Part shown: piece after piece, positions 15,649 to 23,820 of the stretch
Position numbering within the stretch: the stretch's first letter is position 1
Layout of the letters: each line of letters starts with the position of its first letter
Source of the DNA: Acidimicrobiaceae bacterium
Lineage (GTDB): Bacteria; Actinomycetota; Acidimicrobiia; Acidimicrobiales; RAAP-2
Length of the DNA: 34,034 bases
Assembly (NCBI GenBank): GCA_003133405.1
Contig: PKXH01000092.1
Location: forward strand, 68,841-102,874
Reading direction: 5' to 3'
Made by a program: the position numbers and the translations under genes
The notes under the pieces: model-generated
Database searches by the model: none
The model's input: the letters and a program-made list of their open reading frames with translations, nothing else
What the model was told of the DNA's origin: nothing

Positions 15649-16842
15649 ATGTATACGAGAAAGATGAAAGTAGTGGGCCGCTCCGTTACCGCACTTGCTA
15701 TTGGTATGGCATTGACGATTGGTAGCGCGAGCCTTGCCTCCGCCTCGTCTCATCACAGAGATGGTTTCAGGGATAATGGCGTCGCCAGTGGCAAAGTGTC
15801 GAATTTTGACTACTCGAACAATGGCCTCGGCGGCTACGTAACCGCCGTGACCGCCTCGTCAGTCACTGTTACTCTGCGCAGTGGCTCAGCGGCCACCTTT
15901 ACGCTCACACCCACGACGACGTACACCGAAGGTTCCGCACCTTCGACGATTGCCTCCCTAGTGGTCGGCGATCGAGTAAGGGTTCAAGTATCTGCTTCGT
16001 CATCCTCAACGGCCACGGCGATCACCATTGAATTGGCTCAGCTGTTCGGCAAGGTAACCTCCGTCGGTACCAACACGATCACGATCGGCGACCCCCAAGG
16101 CTTCAGCCGCACAATCGTGGTGAACTCCTCAACGAAGTACACCTTGAACGGTGCGGCCGGAACCCTGGCCGACGTTGTTGTGGGATCGCAAATTTACGCA
16201 CAGGGCACCATTGACACCAACCAGACGTCGTTGGATGCACTTAGCGTCAACATCCGCACCGAGCAGCATTCAGACTCGGTCCGAGGAACGGTGACGGCGG
16301 TCACGAGCTCATCGGTCACGGTGCAGGACGTCAATGGCACCTCGACCACGATCTCGCTGACGCCCACCACGATCTATAGCGAAGGTTCTACGACGTCAAG
16401 CGCGTCGGCCCTCGCCGTTGGTCAGCACGTTTGTGTCCAAGTCAGCTCCTCCGCGCCGACTACCGCACTCAAGGTCCGTATCCAGTTGGCCACAGTGGCC
16501 GGCGACGTGACGGCCATAAACGGTGACTCCATTACCCTCAGCAATCACCACGGATCAGCTCTGACGGTTTTGGTAAGCGCCTCGACAACGTACAGCCAAC
16601 ATGGCGCATCTGCCACGCTGGCCGACGTGGTGGTTGGATCCAAGATCTGCGCCCAAGGCACCCTTGCCGCTAATCAGACAACACTCGACGCGAGTACCGT
16701 GAAAATTGGTCACGCCGACAGTGTCACTCCCGTTGTCCCTCCGGTTGTCACTCCACTGCTCAAGCAACGTGATAACCAGAACTACCAAGGCAACCAAGGC
16801 CACCAAGGTGATCATCACCGGAGTTTCGGCGGCCGTAACTAA
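15649..16842 (+). CDS. secreted duplicated DUF5666 repeat protein
   Basis: From the ATG at 15649 (AAAGGGAC upstream) the 397-residue protein has a signal peptide (RKMKVVGRS, hydrophobic core, ASLASASS, cleavage near 33). The mature protein is two copies of a beta-rich unit of about 143 residues, at 61-203 and 211-353. Each copy contains two DUF5666-like strands sets: VTAVTASSVTV...LTPTTTYTEGS...VVGDRVRVQVS, then GTLADVVVGSQIYAQGT with NQTSLDA. Only the second copy has cysteines, at 262 and 334, in matching positions of its two halves. The C-terminal tail is rich in Gln, Asn, Gly and His. The function is unknown; it is likely an extracellular or wall-associated OB/beta-barrel-like protein. It has its own promoter and terminator. 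Confidence 0.85.
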   Translation: MYTRKMKVVGRSVTALAIGMALTIGSASLASASSHHRDGFRDNGVASGKVSNFDYSNNGLGGYVTAVTASSVTVTLRSGSAATFTLTPTTTYTEGSAPSTIASLVVGDRVRVQVSASSSSTATAITIELAQLFGKVTSVGTNTITIGDPQGFSRTIVVNSSTKYTLNGAAGTLADVVVGSQIYAQGTIDTNQTSLDALSVNIRTEQHSDSVRGTVTAVTSSSVTVQDVNGTSTTISLTPTTIYSEGSTTSSASALAVGQHVCVQVSSSAPTTALKVRIQLATVAGDVTAINGDSITLSNHHGSALTVLVSASTTYSQHGASATLADVVVGSKICAQGTLAANQTTLDASTVKIGHADSVTPVVPPVVTPLLKQRDNQNYQGNQGHQGDHHRSFGGRN

Positions 16843-16897
16843 TTCACTCGAGGCATTGACGGGAAGCAACTGACGTTCTCTGTCGTGAGAATCTGAT

Positions 16898-16949
16898 CCA
16901 GCTAGCGCGTGACTTTAAATTTGAAAGTCACGCGCTAGCTGGCTTTTTG
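16898..16949 (+). terminator. strong intrinsic terminator after the DUF5666 gene
   Basis: Arms 16898-16916 and 16924-16942 are a perfect 19-bp inverted repeat (CCAGCTAGCGCGTGACTTT and its complement) with a 7-base loop, followed directly by CTTTTTG. It lies 55 bases after the stop codon. The A/T base of the stem may extend pairing into the loop. Confidence 0.92.
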
Positions 16950-17022
16950 TCCTCACCCGATGATCAGTGCATCGATTGAGCCTTGGGCCGAGTTCTAGCC
17001 AAGCTCACCGCACGAAGATAAT

Positions 17023-17041
17023 CGAGCGAGCGAGCGAGCGA
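17023..17041. repeat. tetranucleotide repeat (CGAG)4.75
   Basis: Four full and one partial CGAG unit lie about 74 bases upstream of the HAD phosphatase start. The tract is short and may be neutral. Changes in copy number could alter promoter spacing. Confidence 0.7.
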
Positions 17042-17114
17042 TGATCTTGAACCATCAATCCGCTAAGACAGTCACATCCGTCTACACTGCATTGCACATG
17101 AGAGACTGGGATTC

Positions 17115-17885
17115 GTGATCACCGCTACCAATTGGCTTTGCGACATGGACGGTGTGCTCATCAATCATGGCCGGATGGTTGCCGGAGCGGACCGATTCTT
17201 GGATCGTCTTCGGTCCACCGATCGACCGTTTCTGGTCCTTACGAATAACTCCCTGTTCACACCCAAACAACTTTGCGCCAAACTCTCCTCGTTGGGCGTC
17301 AGCGTGAGCGAGAAGCAACTTTGGACGTCCGCACTAGCCACAGCTCAATTCGTCCAAGATCAACACCCCAAGGGTCACGCCTTCGTCATCGGCGAGACCA
17401 GCCTTCACGAAGCCCTCGACGACATTGGTTACCACGAGAGCTCGACGCATCCCGACTACGTCATACTCGGTGAGACCTGGAACTACTCCTTTGACGACAT
17501 GACCACTGCGATCCGACTTATTGACGCGGGAAGTTCTTTCGTGGCCACCAATCCCGAGAAGACGGGCACAACCTCGGCTGGATCGCTTCCCGGGTGTGGC
17601 GCGCTGGCGGCACTAATCGAAAGCGCCACAGGAGTCAAGCCGTATTTCGTCGGCAAGCCCAACCCCGTCATGATCCGCGACGCATTGAAGATTCTTGACG
17701 CCCACTCCAGAACGACCATCATGATCGGCGATCGGATGGACACTGACATCCGCGCGGGAACGGAAGCTGGAATCGAAACAATCTTGGTGTTGTCCGGCGT
17801 CGCTCAGCGTGAGGACATTGGTCGTTTCTCCTTTCAGCCCACGCGAGTGGTGGACTCGATCGCGGACTTGATCGACGAGCTCTAA
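17115..17885 (+). CDS. HAD-IIA (NagD/PGP-like) phosphatase
   Basis: This 256-residue cytosolic HAD hydrolase starts at GTG 17115. Motif I is DMDGVL (10-15; Asp10 nucleophile, Asp12 acid/base), motif II is TNNS (43-46), motif III includes Lys181 in GKPNP (180-184), and motif IV is GDRMDTD (205-211). The large C2A-type cap between motifs II and III (about 55-165) places it in HAD-IIA with NagD, p-nitrophenyl phosphatases and phosphoglycolate phosphatases. The substrate is a small phosphate ester, possibly a sugar or nucleotide phosphate. It is convergent with otsA, but trehalose-6-phosphate phosphatase belongs to HAD-IIB with a different cap, so I do not assign that role. Confidence 0.9.
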   Translation: MITATNWLCDMDGVLINHGRMVAGADRFLDRLRSTDRPFLVLTNNSLFTPKQLCAKLSSLGVSVSEKQLWTSALATAQFVQDQHPKGHAFVIGETSLHEALDDIGYHESSTHPDYVILGETWNYSFDDMTTAIRLIDAGSSFVATNPEKTGTTSAGSLPGCGALAALIESATGVKPYFVGKPNPVMIRDALKILDAHSRTTIMIGDRMDTDIRAGTEAGIETILVLSGVAQREDIGRFSFQPTRVVDSIADLIDEL

Positions 17886-17945
17886 GCCAGCATTCGTCTT
17901 CGCACGAGGCGCTGAGGCTGCGCGGGCCACAAGACCCAGAGTTCG

Positions 17946-19400
17946 CTAGCTACCCGTTTGCTGCAGGGCCTCTAAGAATGACTCGGCCCAGTCGTAAACA
18001 TTGCGACGAAGGATTTTCCGACGCATTCGCAACATCCGGTCCTTCTCTTCTTTCGGTCCCACGATGACGGCGAGTCGGATCGCCTCCTTTATTCCTTCAA
18101 GGTCGTGGGGGTTCACGATGAACGAGCCGCCAAGCTCCGCCGCCGCTCCGGCGAACTCGCTCAGCACGAGCCGTCCCGTCAAGTCGGTGCGACACATGAC
18201 GTACTCCTTGGCCACTAAGTTCATCCCGTCTCGAAATGGTGTCACGATCATGATGTCCGCGGCTACATAGAGGGCCACCAGTTCCTCAAAGGGAAGGTTT
18301 TGGTGAAGGTAGTGGATCACCGGTCTTCCGACCAGTCCGTGTTCTCCGTTGACCTCGCTCACAATCTGCTCTAGATTGCGGCGCTCCAGGTCGTAGTGGG
18401 CGTCGGTCTCTCGACTGGGCACCGCGACTTGGACCATGATGTGCTTGTCCGCGCTAAGAGAACCGTCTTGAAATAGCTCCGAAACAGCCTTAATTCTCTG
18501 TTGGATGCCCTTCGTGTAGTCCAATCGATCCACACCCAGCAGCATTAACTCCGGGTCCCCCAGATCCTTTCTGATCTCACGGGCCCGCGCGCGAATCATC
18601 GGATCGTTGGCCAGTGCGACAATCTGCTCACAGTCAACAGAGATCGGAAACGCACCGACTCGTATGGCGCGGCCGTGAAATTCCAACGCGGAGTCCGTTC
18701 CCGTCGCTGAAGACTGGCGCCTCGCCATTCGCGAGAAGTTTGAGGCGGCTTGGCGAACTTGGAAACCGATGAGATCGGATCCGAGCAAACCAGCCAAGAT
18801 CTCACGCCGCCACGGAAGCTGCATAAACAGCTCAATTGGCGGAAATGGGATGTGCAAGAAGAACCCGATTCGAACGTCCGGGCGCAGCTGACGGAGCATC
18901 TGTGGCACCAGTTGGAGCTGATAGTCATGGATCCACACTGAACCACCCGGCGCCACTGATTCAGCCGCCGCAATCGCGTAACGCATGTTGACCCTGGAGT
19001 AGGTCTGCCACCACGCACGGTGAAACGCCGGCGCGCGAATGGCGTCATGGTAGAGGGGCCACAGAGTCGCGTTGGAGAAGCCCAAATAGAAGTCGTCGAA
19101 CTCCTCTTTGCTGATGTTGACGGCCTTCAGCCGAATTCCCTCGAAGGTCAACGGCGCTTCTTGAAGCTCCGACGTGCCCGACCAACCAATCCACAGTCCA
19201 TTGCGACTTTGCAACACGGCGGTGAGCGCCGATACCAAACCGCCCGGACTGGGTCGCCACCCATCACTACCGTTCGACGAAGAGTGTTGGACCGGTAGTC
19301 GGTTCGCGACGACGACCAGATCCGCTCTCTCGGATTCACGGTTAGAGATCAAGCCTTCGACCGGTACCGGCTTCACGCGGTTGGCGACTGGTCTCGACAT
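17946..19400 (-). CDS. otsA: alpha,alpha-trehalose-6-phosphate synthase
   Basis: The 484-residue GT20 glycosyltransferase joins UDP- (or ADP/GDP-) glucose and glucose-6-phosphate into trehalose-6-phosphate. Family motifs are complete: VVANRLPV (30-37, Arg34), SPGGLVSAL (51-59), LWIGWSG (69-75), LWPLYHD (113-119), WIHDYQLQLVPQMLR, GFFLHIPFPP, GVDRLDYTKGI (Arg and Lys of the donor phosphate site) and RDGMNLVAKEY. An N-terminal 26-residue extension precedes the first strand. AGG lies nine bases before the ATG at 19400. It sits 87 bases downstream of the GH15 gene on the same strand, likely one transcript. There is no otsB-type phosphatase in the window. Confidence 0.96.
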   Translation of the reverse strand: MSRPVANRVKPVPVEGLISNRESERADLVVVANRLPVQHSSSNGSDGWRPSPGGLVSALTAVLQSRNGLWIGWSGTSELQEAPLTFEGIRLKAVNISKEEFDDFYLGFSNATLWPLYHDAIRAPAFHRAWWQTYSRVNMRYAIAAAESVAPGGSVWIHDYQLQLVPQMLRQLRPDVRIGFFLHIPFPPIELFMQLPWRREILAGLLGSDLIGFQVRQAASNFSRMARRQSSATGTDSALEFHGRAIRVGAFPISVDCEQIVALANDPMIRARAREIRKDLGDPELMLLGVDRLDYTKGIQQRIKAVSELFQDGSLSADKHIMVQVAVPSRETDAHYDLERRNLEQIVSEVNGEHGLVGRPVIHYLHQNLPFEELVALYVAADIMIVTPFRDGMNLVAKEYVMCRTDLTGRLVLSEFAGAAAELGGSFIVNPHDLEGIKEAIRLAVIVGPKEEKDRMLRMRRKILRRNVYDWAESFLEALQQTGS

Positions 19401-19487
19401 AGTTGGTACCTGATCAACAACTAATGGACCTCGCCCGACGTCGTGAGGCCCTACAACGGAGCAAGTGGGGAAGTACCCATTCGCTCG

Positions 19488-21578
19488 TCACGTAAGCGTA
19501 GTCGTGCGATCATCGCTTCCGGCCCCACCCCACCAATTCGGTGATCCGGCCGGACCAATAGCTGATTCATTCGAACGCTGATCCGCTTCAATGACGTGCA
19601 GGACGGCATTTATCAAAGAGAGATGCGTCAGCGCCTGAGGAAAATTGCCGAGATGTCGAGCCGTCGACGGATCGAGTTCTTCACCAAAGAGCCCCAGCTT
19701 GCTCGACGCGCCGACCAACTTCTCACACTGTGTCCGTGCGCGGTCCAGCTCACCGATCTCGACCAACGCCGAGACGAGCCAGAAAGAGCAGACCGTGAAG
19801 CTGCCTTCGTTGGGCCCACTGATTCCATCATCCGTGGTCTCGGGACGGTAGCGATAGACGAATGCGCCGTCGCTCAAGTCATCGGCGATCGCCATGACGG
19901 TCTTGCGAATGCGCTCATCCTGGGGCGGTAGAAAACCAAGCAGCGGCAACAACAACAGCGATGCGTCAAGTTCAGGGGACTCGTAGGACTGTGTGAAGTA
20001 CCCCTGTTCGCCCAAACCCTTGGCACACACGTCTGCGTGAATCTCCTTCGCGGCGTTCCACCAAAGGTCGGCTCGACTCCGTTCACCTCGAAGCGCCGCC
20101 AGACGGGCGCCCCGGTCCGCCGCGACCCAACACATGACTTTGGAGAAGGTGAAGTTCTGTGGCTCCCCGCGGACTTCCCAGATTCCCCGGTCGGGGCGCC
20201 GCCAACATTCCAGCGCCGCCTCCACCGCTTGCACCACAATCCGCCACGACCGTTCGCTCAGAGAGTCCCTGGAGCGGGTGTGTTCGAACACACAGTCGAC
20301 GATCGCGCCAAGGATGTCGAACTGAACTTGGTTATAGGCGGCGTTACCCACTCTGACCGGCCGGCTACCGCCATAACCGGTGAGATGATCGAGCTCAATC
20401 TCGTCGGGTGCGACGGCTCCGTCCACGGGATACAAGACTTGAAGGTCCGCTCGCGCGCTCTTAGCGCCCTTCACGTGGCTCACTTGAGGTTCGAGCACGT
20501 CACCGAGAAACGCGAGGAAGTCATCCGCTTCGGTATCAAAACCGAGGGCGTGCAATTCTCGCAACGTGAAGGCGGCGTCTCGGATCCAGGTGAAGCGATA
20601 GTCCCAATTTCGGACGCCACCCAGCGTTTCTGGTAGCGACGTCGTGGGCGCGGCCAGGAGCGCACCCGTCGGCGCGTAGGTGAGTCCCTTGAGAGTGAGC
20701 GCACTTCGTTGGAGATGCTCTCGCCAGGGGTGATCAGGGAATCGCCCCCCGTCGATCCAGTCTCGCCAGAATCGACTGGTCTCCGCGCGACAGGTATCGA
20801 CTTCTGCGCGATTCGAAGGCGCTGGAGCGTCGGACCAGCTCAAGACTACAAACGACGTCTCGCCTTCGGTGAGGCGATGACGGGCGCGCACCGCCCTTCC
20901 TTCAATCCCAAACCTCATGTCCCCTGTCAAGGTGAGTTTCGTAAAGTCCTGGTTGGTGGAAATGACCTTGTCATAGGAAGTACCTTCGTACTCCCACTGC
21001 GCATCCGCGCGACCGTAGTCGAACGATGGCTCGCAGTTAAGTAGTACGTCCACGTTGCCATGAAGGCACGTCACCGTGCGCACGAGCACGTGCTTGGCAT
21101 CAGAGTCGCCGGGCGTGCGACGGTGGTGATTCGAGCGATCTCCCGTTCGATACCACGGCGCGACAGCTAAGAAGTCGTTGACGATGAGCCATCCACTACG
21201 GGTTTGCCAGGTGGTCGCGAGCACCATGGTGCCCGGCACGTACTGTCGGTGGGCCGGCACCGCACTATCGACGGGCGCCAATCGAAACGACCCCGCCGAA
21301 CGGTCAAGCATGGTGCCAAAGACACTCGGGTCGTGAGGCTTGGGAATGCAAAACCACTCCACGGTGCCGTTGGGCGCCACGAGACAACTGTTCTCGCAGT
21401 CGGAAAGAAAGGCGTAATCCGATATCGGCGGAAAAATTGTCTCCAGAGTCTCCTGAATGGGAAAACCCCGCAAACGCGACTCTCCGATACGAGCGACGTT
21501 TCCGAAGCCCGGCTGATGACGCCCAAACGCGTTTTGATAATTGGGGGCACCTTGTGGATGATTTAATTCATTCGTCAC
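19488..21578 (-). CDS. GH15 family glycoside hydrolase, trehalase-like
   Basis: The 696-residue protein has the GH15 arrangement. The N-terminal beta-sandwich starts with FPPISDYAFLSDCENSCLVAPNGTVEWFCIP. A catalytic (alpha/alpha)6 barrel begins near 300 with TTSLPETLGGVRNWDYRFTWIRDAAFTL. The two acids expected for inversion are in GPNEGSFTVCSFWL and FGEELDPSTARHLGNFPQA. The length and motifs match the mycobacterial GH15 trehalases, which hydrolyse trehalose to glucose. There is no signal peptide, so it acts in the cytosol. The first 40 residues are an extra polar segment, and the GTG start at 21578 lacks a clear ribosome site. Being upstream of otsA on the same strand supports trehalose; a general alpha-glucosidase is the alternative. 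Confidence 0.9.
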   Translation of the reverse strand: MTNELNHPQGAPNYQNAFGRHQPGFGNVARIGESRLRGFPIQETLETIFPPISDYAFLSDCENSCLVAPNGTVEWFCIPKPHDPSVFGTMLDRSAGSFRLAPVDSAVPAHRQYVPGTMVLATTWQTRSGWLIVNDFLAVAPWYRTGDRSNHHRRTPGDSDAKHVLVRTVTCLHGNVDVLLNCEPSFDYGRADAQWEYEGTSYDKVISTNQDFTKLTLTGDMRFGIEGRAVRARHRLTEGETSFVVLSWSDAPAPSNRAEVDTCRAETSRFWRDWIDGGRFPDHPWREHLQRSALTLKGLTYAPTGALLAAPTTSLPETLGGVRNWDYRFTWIRDAAFTLRELHALGFDTEADDFLAFLGDVLEPQVSHVKGAKSARADLQVLYPVDGAVAPDEIELDHLTGYGGSRPVRVGNAAYNQVQFDILGAIVDCVFEHTRSRDSLSERSWRIVVQAVEAALECWRRPDRGIWEVRGEPQNFTFSKVMCWVAADRGARLAALRGERSRADLWWNAAKEIHADVCAKGLGEQGYFTQSYESPELDASLLLLPLLGFLPPQDERIRKTVMAIADDLSDGAFVYRYRPETTDDGISGPNEGSFTVCSFWLVSALVEIGELDRARTQCEKLVGASSKLGLFGEELDPSTARHLGNFPQALTHLSLINAVLHVIEADQRSNESAIGPAGSPNWWGGAGSDDRTTTLT

Positions 21579-21748
21579 ACAGCCGCCGTTCCCACTACCT
21601 TCGGATATCAGCAGCCAGATGCCTTAGCATCATCAACGTCCGCGATACGATCTCGCCATTTTAGTTGAGAAATAAAGGTAACTGGTGGCGGGACTCGATC
21701 TACCAAGTGTTTCGAGGATTGCTATGGACGCCATGTGTGGCCCAGTCG

Positions 21749-21776
21749 TTGAATTTCGGTCATCGCGGTCTATACT
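21749..21776 (+). promoter_or_regulatory. sigma-70-like promoter for the channel-like gene
   Basis: TTGAAT (21749-21754) and TATACT (21771-21776) are spaced by 16 bases, one of the best consensus matches in the window. Initiation near 21783 gives a leader of about 93 bases before the ATG at 21876. The rest of the 297-base gap (21579-21875) must include the GH15-otsA promoter, which I could not identify. Confidence 0.6.
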
Positions 21777-21875
21777 GCTCCTTCTTGACACGACACCAGG
21801 GACTGGCGCAAACAAGAAATCACTCGCGCACCGCACTGACGCGACCTATTTCACTCCTGCCCAGAGCTCGCTGAC

Positions 21876-22955
21876 ATGAACACCTGGATCCGTGTAGCGG
21901 CCGGACTCTTCGGACTGCTCCTCGAGGTGCTGGTGCTCGACGCCGCCATTCGCACCTTCCTCCTGCCGAGGGTCGCCAACGTTCGCCTCAGCAAGACGAT
22001 CGCCAAGGCCGTTGGCGCGGTCTTCCATGCGCTGGCGCGTTCGAGTAAGTCCTACCCGGTTAGAGATCGCATAATGTCCCTGTACGCATCAATCGTCTTG
22101 TTGGCCTACCAGGCGACGTGGCTGGCACTCAGTTTGGTGGCGTTTGCCCTAGGCTTCGTCGCGGCCGGTGCGCCCAACTTCGCGCTCGCCTTTAAAATGT
22201 CTGGATCGTCCCTCTTCACTTTGGGCACCACCGCCGCTCACGGCGGTGCGCTCACGGTGCTCGAATACGTCGAGGCGGGCGTCGGGCTGACGTTGTTGGC
22301 ATTGCTCATTGCCTTCATCCCGGCACTGTACGGAGCGTTTCAACGCCGCGAGTTCTCCGTTTCACAACTCGCGGTTCGCGCGGGCATTCCGGCCACGCCG
22401 TGGGGCGTAATCGAGATCGCCCACAGTGTCGAGGCATACGACCGCCTCGATGAAATTTGGCGTGAGTGGGAGAAGTGGTTCATTGACGTGGGCGAAACGC
22501 ATTCCACGCTGCCGATTCTCAACTTCTACCGCTCACCGAACCCCAATCAAACTTGGGTCGGCTCCGCGGCCACCGTCCTCGACGCCGCGGCACTGTATAA
22601 CGCCGCGGTCGACGTCACTCCGTCGCCATCCGCCGGACTGTGTATTCGCGCCGGGTGGCTTACCCTTCGAAGGTTGGCCGACTACTTTCAAATTCCTTAC
22701 CCCGTGGATCTCCATCGCTCGATCCCGATTGCCATTTCTCGCGAGGAGTTTGACTTGGTACTGGCACGTCTCGAACGAAGTGGCGTGCCCCTCGTCGCGA
22801 ACCGCGACGCGGCCTGGAGCGACTTCGTGGGCTGGCGCGTGAACTACGACGCCATTATCGAAGCGTTCTACGTCCGATTCACCTGCCCTCGCACCGACTG
22901 GCATACGGCGGTCGTTCAGCCACTGTTCGAACCATCGAACCGGCGCGGCCAATAG
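21876..22955 (+). CDS. membrane protein with K+-channel-like pore segment
   Basis: This 359-residue protein has an N-terminal hydrophobic helix (about 5-30) and a second at 70-98. A re-entrant pore-like segment, FKMSGSSLFTLGTTAAHGG (106-124), is followed by a third helix (131-153). That TM-pore-TM layout and the sequence SSLFTLGTT resemble two-TM potassium channels (Ion_trans_2), but the TVGYG selectivity filter is absent and TLGTT stands in its place. The C-terminal 200 residues form a soluble domain with conserved-looking Trp and acid residues (YDRLDEIWREWEKWFIDVGE) and are not an RCK/TrkA domain. Selectivity is unknown. It has its own promoter candidate and faces away from GH15-otsA. Confidence 0.75.
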   Translation: MNTWIRVAAGLFGLLLEVLVLDAAIRTFLLPRVANVRLSKTIAKAVGAVFHALARSSKSYPVRDRIMSLYASIVLLAYQATWLALSLVAFALGFVAAGAPNFALAFKMSGSSLFTLGTTAAHGGALTVLEYVEAGVGLTLLALLIAFIPALYGAFQRREFSVSQLAVRAGIPATPWGVIEIAHSVEAYDRLDEIWREWEKWFIDVGETHSTLPILNFYRSPNPNQTWVGSAATVLDAAALYNAAVDVTPSPSAGLCIRAGWLTLRRLADYFQIPYPVDLHRSIPIAISREEFDLVLARLERSGVPLVANRDAAWSDFVGWRVNYDAIIEAFYVRFTCPRTDWHTAVVQPLFEPSNRRGQ

Positions 22956-23045
22956 CCGGACGAGGACCCACTACTGCGCTCGAGGTCGAGAACACCCCTT
23001 CAACTCTAGGAACGAATCGCGCGAGTTAATGGTGAGCGCCAGATA

Positions 23046-23603
23046 CTAGATCTGACGACCGAGAAACGCGGCGAGTTGATCGGCCTGACTAGCGCCGGCC
23101 GGCGCGGCCTTCTCGGCGCCGAACGGATGTCCCTGGTCGTTTCGTAAAGAAGGAGAAATGTTCTTCTTCGATCCAGCCAGTAATTGCGCCGCCAGTTCGG
23201 GCGAGAGGTCGGTGCTCTGACCAGTGGCCTTCGCGAGATCCCAACCGTGGGTGAAGGTGTCCGTCGCCGCCAGTCCCACAAAGGCCGAACCGGGCATCTG
23301 ACCAAAGGGCAACGTGATCGTCTTTTCCATCACTCCATCACCGGCAAACGCCTCCAAGCAGAGTTTCGAGCCGGTATCAAACTCGCTTACAAAATCACCT
23401 GCCGAAAAGTCGGGTGCCTCGCCATCGAAGCTCTCGCCGTTCAAGGCGGCGGTGAAAAAGAACTGGCCACCAACAATGTGATTGATGAGCTGACTTACGT
23501 TCCACTGCGCGCACGGGGTGGCATCGTTGAGTTGAGATTTCTTCACACCCGCGAGCACGCTTCGTGTGGAGGCAACGGCGGTTTTCAATGGTTCTGTGGA
23601 CAT
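23046..23603 (-). CDS. TIGR03086/DinB-type metal-binding protein
   Basis: The 185-residue soluble protein matches the actinobacterial TIGR03086 family, related to the mycothiol-dependent maleylpyruvate isomerase N-terminal fold. It has TPCAQWNVSQLINHIVGG (29-46, with His42) and DTFTHGWDLAKATG (115-128, with His119 and Asp122), the metal-ligand positions of the four-helix DinB-like bundle. Such proteins may carry out mycothiol-dependent thiol transfer or detoxification, but most are uncharacterised. The ATG at 23603 is preceded by AAGGAGT at optimal spacing. It diverges from the aminotransferase operon. Confidence 0.88.
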   Translation of the reverse strand: MSTEPLKTAVASTRSVLAGVKKSQLNDATPCAQWNVSQLINHIVGGQFFFTAALNGESFDGEAPDFSAGDFVSEFDTGSKLCLEAFAGDGVMEKTITLPFGQMPGSAFVGLAATDTFTHGWDLAKATGQSTDLSPELAAQLLAGSKKNISPSLRNDQGHPFGAEKAAPAGASQADQLAAFLGRQI

Positions 23604-23768
23604 GCCAACTCCTTATGTATTCAACCTCTCTTCAGTCAAAACTACCCGCTTGAAGAAACGGACGCCAGTGCGACAACTCAGTGGACTCGACCAAATTTTC
23701 CGGTCCTTCTTTCACCCACTCTTCACCAAGTCTCGCGCGTCGACCCAGACCTGTCGGACAACAATATT

Positions 23769-23796
23769 TTGGGTGCCGAGCACTCCGGCGTAGATT
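23769..23796 (+). promoter_or_regulatory. promoter candidate for the aminotransferase-epimerase operon
   Basis: TTGGGT (23769-23774) and TAGATT (23791-23796) are separated by 16 bases. AAAGGAG at 23810-23816 and the GTG start at 23821 follow. The -35 is a weak match. Confidence 0.35.
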
Positions 23797-23820
23797 TAGG
23801 ACAACAGTCAAAGGAGCGAC

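Noticed and set aside
17023..17041. CRISPR-like or larger repeat array
   Set aside because: It is a single short tetranucleotide tract without spacers; no other regularly spaced repeats were seen in the window.
17115..17885. HAD protein as the missing trehalose-6-phosphate phosphatase
   Set aside because: The cap position and GKPNP/GDRMDTD motifs are those of HAD-IIA (NagD/PGP), whereas OtsB is HAD-IIB.
20037..20636. Plus-strand open frame of 199 codons opposite the GH15 gene
   Set aside because: It is a shadow of the glycosidase coding sequence, without a ribosome site or family resemblance.
21665..21879. Small genes in the gap before the channel-like gene
   Set aside because: The frames overlap the TTGAAT-16-TATACT promoter, have no ribosome site and encode unstructured peptides.
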